Below, in pieces: positions 13,379-19,672 of a DNA stretch of 19,672 bases (its first letter is position 1; each line of letters starts with the position of its first letter). The notes under the pieces are model-generated. The model ran no database searches. It was not told the DNA's origin and saw only the letters and a program-made list of their open reading frames with translations. The stretch is from JBOGZD01 sp050697155. Lineage in GTDB: Bacteria; Actinomycetota; Thermoleophilia; Solirubrobacterales; 70-9. A program made the translations under genes and the position numbers. Location: the NCBI GenBank assembly GCA_050697155.1, contig JBOGZD010000053.1, positions 1 through 19,672 of the forward strand, written 5' to 3'.

Positions 13379-14167
13379 ATGGCCTGGGTCGAGACCGAGT
13401 CGCTGAGCTTCACCGCGCGCCACGAGCACGTCGACGACGCCGACGCGCAGCGGACGCTCGACGCGCTCGAGGACCTGCGGCTGCGGCTCGAGGAGCGCTT
13501 CGACGACGCCCCGAGCGGGGTGACGGTGGTGGTTCACCCCTCGCCGGGATGGCTCGCGGCGGCGCATCCGTTTCTGCCGGCGGCGCGGGTCGCGGCGGCG
13601 CCCGCCGGGCGGCGATACCTCGCCGGCTGGGCGATGGCGTCCGAGCTGCACGTGCTCAACGACGACTACCTGGCTCGGCGCGCGGCGGGCGAGGACTCGC
13701 TCGCGGCCCTGCGCGGGACCGCCGAGCGGCTCTACGCCCAGATCGTGATCGCCGCCAACAACGAGCGCCTGCCACCGCCGTGGGGGCCGCGGCGCTTCGG
13801 CCGCTACCTGCGCTGGGCGTGGCTGATCGAGGGCGGAGCCCAATACTTCGCCGGGCAGACGGCGCTCTTTCGGGCCGCGGTCAACACCCGTATGCGTCAG
13901 GGAAGCCCGCCCACCTTCCCGCCGTCGGCGCGCGACGCGATCATCCTCGGCGGGACGATCTTCGACCTGCTCGAGCGCGAGCGCGGCGTCGACGCCTGCG
14001 CGGTGCTGGTCTCGCGCCTGCGCCGTGAGGGCGCCGCCGCCGCGATCGAGCTGACCTTTGACGCGCCCGCCGAGCGGGTCGAGGGCGAGTGGCGGCGCTT
14101 CCTGCGCGACGAGCTCCCGCGCAGCGGCGCCTCGGGCGAGCTGCCCGACGAAGCGCCTTTCCCCTAG
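13379..14167 (+). CDS. Metallopeptidase-like protein lacking the HExxH zinc motif
   Basis: A 262-aa soluble protein. WLIEGGAQYFAG (residues 149-159) strongly resembles the second helix of gluzincin or peptidase-MA-like enzymes, in which WLxEGxAxY supplies the third zinc ligand (here E151). The upstream helix that should carry HExxH reads LYAQIVIAANN (residues 118-128), so both His ligands and the catalytic Glu are absent. It is therefore probably a catalytically dead or repurposed relative. TVVVHPSPGWLAA (50-61) would match an N-terminal strand of such folds. No signal peptide is evident. Start is ATG 13379; a hairpin lies just upstream. The next gene converges from the other strand. Assignment to the peptidase superfamily is by eye and moderate. 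Confidence 0.7.
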   Translation: MAWVETESLSFTARHEHVDDADAQRTLDALEDLRLRLEERFDDAPSGVTVVVHPSPGWLAAAHPFLPAARVAAAPAGRRYLAGWAMASELHVLNDDYLARRAAGEDSLAALRGTAERLYAQIVIAANNERLPPPWGPRRFGRYLRWAWLIEGGAQYFAGQTALFRAAVNTRMRQGSPPTFPPSARDAIILGGTIFDLLERERGVDACAVLVSRLRREGAAAAIELTFDAPAERVEGEWRRFLRDELPRSGASGELPDEAPFP

Positions 14168-14179
14168 TGCGGGTCCGCT

Positions 14180-14695
14180 CTAGCTCGCGAGCTGGTAGAG
14201 GCCGAAGACCAGGGCGGCGGCGAGCGCCACCGCGACCAGCAGCACCAGGAACAGCCGCATCGGGCGCTCGGGGGCGTCGGCGGGCGGCGGCGCCACCGCC
14301 TGCTCGCCGGTGGCCACCTCGGCGAGCAGGGCTCGGGCGGTCTCCTCGGCGGCCTGCGGGACGAGGATGTCGCGGGGTCCGGCGGCGAGGAAGTCGGGGA
14401 CGTCGAAGCCGCGGGTGCGGCGCTGGACGCTCGGGATCCCCTCCTCGAGCAGGATCCCCTGGATCAGCTCGGCCTCGGCGAGGTTGGTCGCGAATCCGGC
14501 CTTGACCAGGTCGCCGCCGAGGTACTGGGGCTTCACCTTGCGCGCCTTCTCGTGGGCCTCGGTGATCGGCTCCTCCTCGCCGCGCCCGACGTAGACCAGA
14601 GGCATCCCGCAGTCGGCGCAGAAGCGCTCGCTCAGCGGGTACTTGCGGGCGCAGTTCGGGCAGGCGAGCGGCTGGGGGGGCTCAGTCGTCGACAA
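14180..14695 (-). CDS. Zinc-ribbon, DUF2007 and C-terminal membrane-anchor protein
   Basis: A 171-aa protein. An N-terminal zinc ribbon has CPNC (C12, C15) and CADC (C26, C29). A middle DUF2007-like domain spans residues about 65-125 (ATNLAEAELIQGILLEEGIPS then DILVPQAAEETARALL); DUF2007 is a putative signal-transducing family of unknown role. A single membrane helix (LFLVLLVAVALAAALVFGLY) ends the protein, so it should be tail-anchored. The start is a TTG at 14695, fixed by a perfect AGGAGGT at 14704-14710. It overlaps the end of the M67 peptidase gene by 14 bases, so the two are coupled. A palindrome AGCTCGCGAGCT at 14182-14193 covers its 3' end and might act as a terminator between the convergent genes. 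Confidence 0.8.
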   Translation of the reverse strand: MSTTEPPQPLACPNCARKYPLSERFCADCGMPLVYVGRGEEEPITEAHEKARKVKPQYLGGDLVKAGFATNLAEAELIQGILLEEGIPSVQRRTRGFDVPDFLAAGPRDILVPQAAEETARALLAEVATGEQAVAPPPADAPERPMRLFLVLLVAVALAAALVFGLYQLAS

Positions 14696-15080
14696 CGAGC
14701 TCCACCTCCTCGACCTCTCCCTCGCGGATCGCGAACGCCCGCAGCGCCGGCTCGGCGCCCGCGAGCGAGCAGATCAGGTACAGGGGGTCGGGCCAGTTGG
14801 CGGCCAGGTTGATGTCGGTCTGCGACGGAAACGCCTCGCTCTTCGTGTGCGAGTGGTAGATCGCCGCCAGCTCCTCGCCGCGCTCCTCGATCTCCCCCAC
14901 GATCCGGATCAGGTCCTGGGGGTGGACGTTGTACCGGCGCGGGTCCTCGAACTCGTTCCGGGCCCGGTAGACCGTGGTCGCGCGGCCGTCGGCCGCGCCG
15001 ACGAGCCCGCAGCACTCGTTCGGCGCCTCGGCGCGCGCGTGGGCGACGATCTCGTCGAGCAGCGAGCGGGCGATTCGCAC
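14682..15080 (-). CDS. M67 family (JAMM/MPN+) metallopeptidase
   Basis: A 132-aa single-domain JAMM protein. All metal ligands are present: E22 (NECCGL), then HSHTKSEAFPSQTD supplying H76, H78, S86 and D89 in the H-x-H-x7-S-x2-D pattern. Bacterial relatives such as Mec cleave C-terminal residues from ubiquitin-like sulfur carriers in cysteine or thiamine synthesis; no sulfur-carrier or CysM gene is visible here, so that role is only a family guess. Start is GTG 15080, with no clear ribosome-binding site; the gene is divergent from the GntR regulator, 86 bases apart. The end overlaps the zinc-ribbon gene. Confidence 0.87.
   Translation of the reverse strand: MRIARSLLDEIVAHARAEAPNECCGLVGAADGRATTVYRARNEFEDPRRYNVHPQDLIRIVGEIEERGEELAAIYHSHTKSEAFPSQTDINLAANWPDPLYLICSLAGAEPALRAFAIREGEVEEVELVVDD
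14704..14710 (-). promoter_or_regulatory. Perfect ribosome-binding site fixing the TTG start
   Basis: On the minus strand AGGAGGT at 14710-14704 lies 8 bases before TTG at 14695 inside the 3' end of the M67 gene. It is the full Shine-Dalgarno consensus and decides the otherwise weak TTG start of the zinc-ribbon gene. Confidence 0.8.
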
Positions 15081-15128
15081 GGCGGCGAGGCTAGCGCCCC
15101 TCCCGCGGGGGCGTGGGCGCTGTGCTAT

Positions 15129-15157
15129 TTGACTAATACAGCTTACCGCGCTACTGT
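15129..15157 (+). promoter_or_regulatory. Promoter of the GntR-Mce operon, nearly leaderless
   Basis: TTGACT at 15129-15134 (5 of 6 against TTGACA) and TACTGT at 15152-15157 are separated by 17 bases. A start site 7-9 bases after the -10 would fall at about 15164-15166, one to three bases before the ATG at 15167, giving a leaderless or almost leaderless mRNA. No ribosome-binding site is present, which agrees with this. Confidence 0.55.
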
Positions 15158-15176
15158 GTCATTCAAATGGCACAGT
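15153..15176. promoter_or_regulatory. Putative autoregulatory operator of the GntR regulator
   Basis: ACTGTGTCAT at 15153-15162 and ATGGCACAGT at 15167-15176 form a 10-bp inverted repeat with 9 matching pairs and a TCAA centre. It covers most of the -10, the predicted transcription start and the first codons of the regulator. Dimeric GntR proteins bind such sites, so binding would block transcription of its own operon. Inference from position and symmetry. Confidence 0.55.
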
Positions 15177-16104
15177 CGACGCAGGCGAAGCCGACCCCGT
15201 TCCGCACCGACCCGGGCGACGAGCTGCCGGTCGGCGTCCAGCTCGCCTGGCGGCTGCGCGCCCTGATCGCCTCCGGGCGCCTGCGCCCCGGCGACCGGAT
15301 GCCGAGCGTGCGTGCGCTCGCCGAGTGGGCGGGGGTGAACGTGAACACCGTCCGCGGCGTCTACGCGCGGCTCGAGCGGGACGGCCTGGTCGCCACCCGC
15401 CAGGGGCTCGGCAGCTTCGTTGCCGAGTCGGCGGCGGGGTCGGCTGAGGTCGAGCGGATCGCCGCCGAGGCGATCGACGCGGCGCTGGCGGCCGGCGTCG
15501 ACCCCAGCGACGTCGCCAAGGTGACCCTGGTCTCGGCCGCGCTGCCGGAGGGGATCGAGGCCGAGCTGCCCGACGACGCCGACGCGGAGCCGGACGCGAT
15601 CGAGCTCGAGCGCCTGGCCGCCGAGCTCGACCTCGACGACTCCTGGCTCGAGGCCGACGAGCTCGCCGCGCGGCGCGAGCTGCGGCGCCAGATCGGCAAG
15701 CTCGAGGCCGAGCTCGCCGCCTACCGGCGCGACGACGAGCCGCCGGACCGCCCCCGCCGGGTCGGCGACCCCGCCCCCCGCGTCTCCGGCACCGAGGAGC
15801 TCGAGCGCACCCGTGACGAGCTCCTCGCCCGGCTCGCGGCGGCCCGCGCCGTGGCCGCCAGGCGAGCGCTCGGCGAGCGGCGCGCCCGCGAGGTCCGCGA
15901 CGCGATGGTCAGCGATCCGGCCGCCCACCGCTGGGAGGTCGTCTCCGCCGCAGAGGCCGGCGAGGAGGGCTGTCGCGAGTGGGAGGTCTCCCCCCGCCTC
16001 GGCCCGCTCGGCGCGCTGATGAGCTGGTGGCGGGTCAAGGTCTCCGGGGGGTGTCCGTTAGGCGCGCCGCTTGCGGCGGCGCGGTGCACGGGGCTACGGG
16101 GTGA
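15167..16104 (+). CDS. GntR family transcriptional regulator (apparent frameshift at 3' end)
   Basis: Residues about 22-86 are a GntR winged helix (VQLAWRLRALIASGRLRPGD, then MPSVRALAEWAGVNVNTVRGVYARLERDGLV). The rest is acidic and then a long Arg/Ala/Glu-rich probable coiled coil (about 150-265), not a standard FCD, UTRA or aminotransferase domain. In the frame used up to WWRVKVSGG (residue 295, position 16051) there is no stop until 16924, where the translation is only a shadow of the permease. A one-base shift at the G6 run 16046-16051 leads to a TGA at 16102-16104 that overlaps the permease ATG as TGATG, the expected operon joint. The end given assumes that shift; it may be a sequencing error, a real mutation or slippage. 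It likely controls the Mce operon and itself. Confidence 0.72.
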
Positions 16105-16910
16105 TGGTCAGAGCGGCGGCAGACCGGGCGTTTCTTCCCGCGAAATCGCTCTTCGAGCAGGTCGGGAGCATGATGGTCCTGACCGGGAAGACGATCGGCG
16201 CCGCGGTCAGGCCCCCGTTCCCGTACGGCGGGGAGTTCATCGGCCAGTTCCTGTTCGCGCTCCAGCTCTGCTGGTTTCCGATGCTGATCTCGACCCTCGC
16301 CTTCGGCTTCGGGGCGCCCGGGCTTCAGGCGGCCAACTTCCTCAGCCTGTTCGGGGCGCTGGATCGGCTGGGCGGCTTCTTCATCCTCGCCTCGGTCAGG
16401 GAGTTCGCTCCGTTCGTGACCGCGATCGTGGTCGCGGGCGTCGCCGGGACCGCGATCACCGCCGACCTCGGGGCGCGCAAGATCCGCGAGGAGCTCGACG
16501 CGCTTCAGGTGCTCGGCGTCGACCCGATCAAGAACCTGGTCGTGCCGCGCTTCCTGGCGCTGATGCTGATCACCGGGCTGCTCGACATCTACGCGCTGCT
16601 GTTCGGGATCGCCGGCGGGATCTTCGCCGAGATCACCTACGGCGAGCCGCTGGGCGGCTTCTTCGCCACCTTGTTCAGCAACGCGTCGATCACAGACCTC
16701 TGGGGGTCGATCCTGAAGACGACCCTGTTCGGCGCGATCGTCGCCGTGGTCTGCTGCTACAAGGGGATGAACGCGTCCGGGGGGCCCGAGGGGGTGGGCA
16801 GGGCGGTCAACGAGGCGGTGGTGGTCACCCTGCTGGGCGTCTTCGCCTTCAACTACGTCTTCACCCAGACCCTGCTCGCCACCCACCCCGAGATCTCGGT
16901 GCTCAAGTGA
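16104..16910 (+). CDS. MlaE/YrbE-family ABC permease 1 (Mce system)
   Basis: A 268-aa membrane protein. The central signature, from REFAPFVTAIVVAGVAG to ITADLGARKIREELDALQVLGVDP (residues about 100-145), is typical of MlaE/YrbE permeases, and the C-terminal GCYKG-like CCYKGMNASGGPEGVG segment is also conserved. Such permeases pair with an Mce-type ATPase and substrate-binding Mce proteins to move lipids, sterols or other hydrophobic molecules across the cell envelope. Start ATG 16104 overlaps the presumed regulator stop (TGATG). Five or so hydrophobic spans are seen. It would form a heterodimer with the second permease of the operon. Confidence 0.92.
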   Translation: MVRAAADRAFLPAKSLFEQVGSMMVLTGKTIGAAVRPPFPYGGEFIGQFLFALQLCWFPMLISTLAFGFGAPGLQAANFLSLFGALDRLGGFFILASVREFAPFVTAIVVAGVAGTAITADLGARKIREELDALQVLGVDPIKNLVVPRFLALMLITGLLDIYALLFGIAGGIFAEITYGEPLGGFFATLFSNASITDLWGSILKTTLFGAIVAVVCCYKGMNASGGPEGVGRAVNEAVVVTLLGVFAFNYVFTQTLLATHPEISVLK

Positions 16911-16920
16911 GGAGCACCCG

Positions 16921-17658
16921 ATGATGAGAACGATCATCGCCCTGATCGCGACCGCGCTGGTCGCCGCCACGCTCAGCCCGACCGCCGCCGGCCAGGACGA
17001 GGGCTCGCGCCAGACGGCGAAGCTCAAGTTCACCAGGAAGGCTCCCGGCAAGCCGAGCGGCCTGATCTTCAAGGTCGACTACGTCAACCCCGACGATCCG
17101 GCGGCGAAGCCGCCCGCCGTGAGCCAGGTCGTCGAGACGCTCGCCCCAGGGGCGCGCTTCGACACCTCAGCGCCCGAGCTCTGCGCCGCGTCCGATCCGG
17201 AGCTGATGCTGCTCGGAACCGCGGCCTGCCCGCCGGGGAGCCGGGTTGCGGACGGGGTGATCACCCTCGACACCGGATTTCCGCAGCCGGGGCGCTTCAT
17301 CACCTCCCCCGCCGACTTCCTCAACAACACCGACGAGCAGATCTTCCTCAACCACGCGCTCGCCACCGAGACTCCGCGCGTCGTCACGCGCGCCCGGGTG
17401 ACGGAGCGGGAGCGGATCGTCGCGGCACCGTTCCTGCCCGGGACGCCACCTGACGGCGCCGCCACCGACACCGTGCTCGTCCGCGATTTCGTCAGCAAGC
17501 GCGAGGTCGGGGGCGAGCTGGGCTCCTACATCACCACGCCGCCGAACTGCCCGAAGCGCGGATATTGGATGAACGAGAGCCGGTTCACCTACTTCGACGG
17601 GGTAACGCAAACGGTCGAGACGCGCTCGCCCTGCAGGCGAGCGCAGCGCAGGCGCTGA
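16921..17658 (+). CDS. Secreted protein between the two Mce permeases, function unknown
   Basis: A 245-aa protein with a signal peptide (MMRTIIALIATALVAATLSP, likely cleavage near TAAG, residue about 24). The mature part has four cysteines (in ELCAAS, TAACPPG, PNCPKRG and RSPCRRA), enough for two disulfides, and a mostly beta-type look; the end is highly basic. I do not recognise a family. Start ATG 16921 has GGAG at 16911-16914; ATG 16924 is also possible. The stop overlaps permease 2 as TGATG, so it is made with the transporter. Its place in the operon suggests an extracytoplasmic partner of the Mce system, such as a lipid-binding or cell-wall-docking protein, but that is inference. Confidence 0.8.
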   Translation: MMRTIIALIATALVAATLSPTAAGQDEGSRQTAKLKFTRKAPGKPSGLIFKVDYVNPDDPAAKPPAVSQVVETLAPGARFDTSAPELCAASDPELMLLGTAACPPGSRVADGVITLDTGFPQPGRFITSPADFLNNTDEQIFLNHALATETPRVVTRARVTERERIVAAPFLPGTPPDGAATDTVLVRDFVSKREVGGELGSYITTPPNCPKRGYWMNESRFTYFDGVTQTVETRSPCRRAQRRR

Positions 17659-18455
17659 TGCCCGGCTGGCTCGCGGTCCCCCGCGACATGCTCGCCTCGC
17701 TCGGCGAGATCGGCCGCTTCAGCGGCCGCGTCATGGGGATCGTCTACTCCGGCCGGGTGATGCGCTTCTTCGGCGAGGCGCTGCGCCAGGCCGGGATCCT
17801 GATCCTCGGCTCGGCGCTCGTGATCTGGGGCCTGATGTTCTTCCTCGGGCTCACCTGCGGGATCGAGGGCGCCTACCTGACCCGCGCGCAGGGCGCGCCC
17901 GCGTACGCGGGCGTCTTCGCCGCCTGGTGCGACCTGCGCGAGATCGCGCCCTACGCGTTCGGCTACATGATGGCCGCCAAGGTCGGCACCGGGATCGTCG
18001 CCGAGATCGGCTCGATGCGGATCTCCGACGAGATCGACGCGCTCGAGGTGATCGGCGTGAGCCCGATGATCTTCCTCTGCGCGACGCGCCTGCTCGCCGC
18101 CTGGATCACGCTCGGCTTCATCTACGTCGGCGGGATCGCGGTCATGTACTTCGCCAGCTACATCGCCGTCGTCGAGCAGATCGGCGAGGTCTCCTCGGGC
18201 GGCTACTTCCTGATCTTCTGGATGTTCCAGAACCCGCCCGACCTCATATTCAGCCTGATCAAGGCGATGGTGATGGCCACTGCAATCGTGCTCGTCGGCT
18301 GCTACTACGGCTACAACGCATCCGGCGGGCCGGTCGGAGTCGGCACCGCGACCGCCAAGTCGATGCTGGTCAACGTGATGGTGATCCACATCATCGGCAT
18401 GCTCGGCACCCTGGTCTTCTGGGGAGCGAACCCGCGGGCGCCGATCGGAGGATGA
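17658..18455 (+). CDS. MlaE/YrbE-family ABC permease 2 (Mce system)
   Basis: A 265-aa membrane protein. It carries the same family signature as permease 1 (REIAPYAFGYMMAAKVG, then VAEIGSMRISDEIDALEVIGVSP, residues about 94-134) and a matching end, GCYYGYNASGGPVGVG. It differs in sequence enough to be the second, non-identical subunit usual in actinobacterial Mce systems. Start ATG 17658 is taken from the TGATG overlap with the secreted-protein stop; upstream in-frame sequence is a shadow of that gene. The next gene starts 1 base after its stop. Confidence 0.92.
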   Translation: MPGWLAVPRDMLASLGEIGRFSGRVMGIVYSGRVMRFFGEALRQAGILILGSALVIWGLMFFLGLTCGIEGAYLTRAQGAPAYAGVFAAWCDLREIAPYAFGYMMAAKVGTGIVAEIGSMRISDEIDALEVIGVSPMIFLCATRLLAAWITLGFIYVGGIAVMYFASYIAVVEQIGEVSSGGYFLIFWMFQNPPDLIFSLIKAMVMATAIVLVGCYYGYNASGGPVGVGTATAKSMLVNVMVIHIIGMLGTLVFWGANPRAPIGG

Positions 18456-18456
18456 G

Positions 18457-18879
18457 GTGGAGGCCGGAGCCCTGAACAAGGTCTCGACACCCGGGACGCG
18501 GGAGCGACTCGCCGGCGCCTTCGTGCTCGTGGTGATGGCGCTCTCCTGCCTGGTCTTCTGGATCGGGATCCCGGTCGGCGGGCTGTGGGCGCTGTCGAAG
18601 GCGACCGACTCGTTCGCCGGCCACTTCGTCATCGGCCTGATCGGCGTCCCGATTGCGATGGCGCTCTTCTCCCCCGCCCTGTTCTGGCTCAACGGCCTCT
18701 ACCTCCGCGTGACCGGGGTCATGGCGCGGCTGGAGGCCGAGGAGGAGGAGACCGGCTGGCACCGGCGGGTCCGCGGGCCGCTCGAGCCGATGCTGATCTT
18801 GTCCTTCATCGTCGCGCTGACCGCGCTTACGATTTGGTTCTTCTTCGTCGCCGACACCGCGCCGTATACGGTGCTCTGA
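18457..18879 (+). CDS. Small membrane protein of the Mce operon
   Basis: A 140-aa protein with three hydrophobic stretches (residues about 20-48, 56-82 and 112-133) and a short charged cytoplasmic-type loop rich in Glu (EAEEEETGWHRR) between the last two. No family recognised. Start GTG 18457 follows GGAGG at 18447-18451 with a 5-base spacing, and lies one base after the permease 2 stop, so it belongs to the same transcript. A structural or accessory subunit of the transporter is possible; nothing more can be said from sequence. Confidence 0.78.
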   Translation: MEAGALNKVSTPGTRERLAGAFVLVVMALSCLVFWIGIPVGGLWALSKATDSFAGHFVIGLIGVPIAMALFSPALFWLNGLYLRVTGVMARLEAEEEETGWHRRVRGPLEPMLILSFIVALTALTIWFFFVADTAPYTVL

Positions 18880-18882
18880 GGG

Positions 18883-18894
18883 TCGCACGTGCGA
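18883..18894. promoter_or_regulatory. Perfect 12-bp palindrome before the ATPase gene
   Basis: TCGCACGTGCGA at 18883-18894 is fully self-complementary and lies in the 39-base gap between the small membrane protein and the ATPase. It could be an operator or a small processing hairpin. TAACAT at 18911-18916 resembles a -10 box but no -35 is seen. Confidence 0.35.
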
Positions 18895-18918
18895 GCGTCG
18901 AGCCCCCACCTAACATCC

Positions 18919-19672
18919 ATGGTCGTGCAGGAGCAAGACCCAAGGGTCGCGATCGAGCTCCGTGGGGTGAGCAAGGACTTCGACGGCGAGCGAGCCCTCG
19001 ACGGCGTCGACCTCACCGTGCCGGCCGGCGAGATCACGGTCCTGCTCGGCGCCTCCGGGGCGGGGAAGACCGTGACCGTCAACCACATCGTCGGGCTGCT
19101 CGAGCCGTCGGCGGGGTCCGTGCTGGTCGAGGGCAAGGACCTGCGCGCGATCAGCGAGGAGGAGCTCTACGAGGTGCGGCGGCGGATGAGCGTGGTGCTC
19201 CAGGGGACGCTGCCGTTCAGCTGCGGGCTGTTCTACTCGCTGAACGTGTACGAGAACGTCGCCTTCGCCCTGCGCGAGCGGACCCGGTGGCCCGAGGAGC
19301 GGATCCGGGAGGTGACGATGGAGCACCTCGGGATGGTCGGGATGCGCGACTACGTCGAGGCCACGCCCGATCAGCTCTCGGCCGGGATGGCCAAGCGGAC
19401 GGCGATCGCCAGGGCACTGGCGCTGGAGGCGCGGATCGTGATCATCGACGACTTCGACAGCGGCATCGACGGGGTGCGCCTGGCCCTGCTCTGCGAGCTG
19501 ATCGCCGAGGCACAGCGTCGCACCGCGGCGACCTACCTGGTCACCACGCACGACATGACCGCCGCGCGCAGGCTCGCCGACCACGTCGCCGTGATCCACG
19601 AGGGACGGATCGCGGCAAGCGGGGAGGCCGACGCGATCTTCGGCTCGAACGACGAGCTCGTCCGCCAGCTGC
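18919..19672 (+). CDS. Mce/MlaF-type ABC transporter ATPase (partial, runs off the end)
   Basis: The first 251 codons are seen; the gene continues beyond the window. Walker A GASGAGKT is at residues 44-51, Q-loop Gln at Q95, a signature LSAGM at 153-157, Walker B IVIID at 173-177 and H-loop H211 (TTHD). LFYSLNVYENVAFALRE (104-120) matches Mce/MlaF ATPases, which energise the two permeases just upstream. Two oddities: the catalytic Glu after Walker B is Asp (D178, reading IIDDFDSGID), and the signature has Ala for the first Gly after Ser. These may lower turnover or be normal for this lineage. Start ATG 18919 has no ribosome-binding site; GTG 18925 is possible. Mce substrate-binding genes are expected downstream. 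Confidence 0.88.
   Translation, partial: MVVQEQDPRVAIELRGVSKDFDGERALDGVDLTVPAGEITVLLGASGAGKTVTVNHIVGLLEPSAGSVLVEGKDLRAISEEELYEVRRRMSVVLQGTLPFSCGLFYSLNVYENVAFALRERTRWPEERIREVTMEHLGMVGMRDYVEATPDQLSAGMAKRTAIARALALEARIVIIDDFDSGIDGVRLALLCELIAEAQRRTAATYLVTTHDMTAARRLADHVAVIHEGRIAASGEADAIFGSNDELVRQL

Noticed and set aside
16105..16924. Continuation of the GntR reading frame for about 275 further codons as a fused long protein
   Set aside because: Its sequence is Arg/Gly/Asp-rich out-of-frame translation of the permease gene; the permease frame has clear MlaE motifs.

Overview
This 19.7 kb window is very GC-rich and uses many GTG/TTG starts, stop/start overlaps and almost no AT. It carries an Mce/MlaE-type lipid-uptake operon, DUF1802 and DUF1152 genes, and an M67 peptidase next to a zinc-ribbon/DUF2007 gene. 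Together these suggest a high-GC actinobacterium, most likely of the Thermoleophilia/Solirubrobacterales kind. The assignment is inferred from gene content and composition; no rRNA or tRNA is present to confirm it.

Layout. (1) Positions 1-1891: an intergenic lead with a hairpin and a candidate promoter, then a DUF1802 gene and a DUF1152 gene. (2) Positions 1892-8047: after a REP-like palindrome come four tightly packed plus-strand genes: a 387-aa protein resembling a class I aminoacyl-tRNA synthetase catalytic fold, an unknown 243-aa protein, a GH3-family acyl-adenylating amido synthetase, and a 790-aa fusion of class I HMG-CoA reductase with an APH/choline-kinase-like phosphotransferase. (3) Positions 8101-10414: after a strong hairpin, a thymidylate-kinase-like P-loop kinase overlaps a 14-TM type MFS exporter. 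(4) Positions 10501-14167: a secreted penicillin-acylase-family Ntn hydrolase, then a protein resembling a metallopeptidase without its zinc ligands. (5) Positions 14180-15080, minus strand: an M67 JAMM peptidase overlapping a zinc-ribbon/DUF2007 membrane protein. (6) Positions 15167-19672, plus strand: a GntR-type regulator, MlaE-type permease 1, a secreted protein, MlaE-type permease 2, a small membrane protein and an Mce-type ABC ATPase cut by the window end.

How they fit together. Region 5-6 looks like the start of an Mce operon: two permeases plus an ATPase, with the substrate-binding Mce proteins expected just downstream. A self-controlled GntR regulator heads it. Its reading frame has no stop before the permease, which points to a one-base frameshift at a G6 run.

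The most interesting region is 2013-10414. An aaRS-like protein, a GH3 ligase, an HMG-CoA reductase fused to a small-molecule kinase, a noncanonical NMP-type kinase and an exporter sit together. This resembles an undescribed small-molecule pathway in which an acid is activated and amidated, reduced from a CoA thioester, phosphorylated and exported. That pathway is inference; only the individual families are read from sequence. Several strong inverted repeats sit exactly on stop codons and probably act as U-tract-free terminators.
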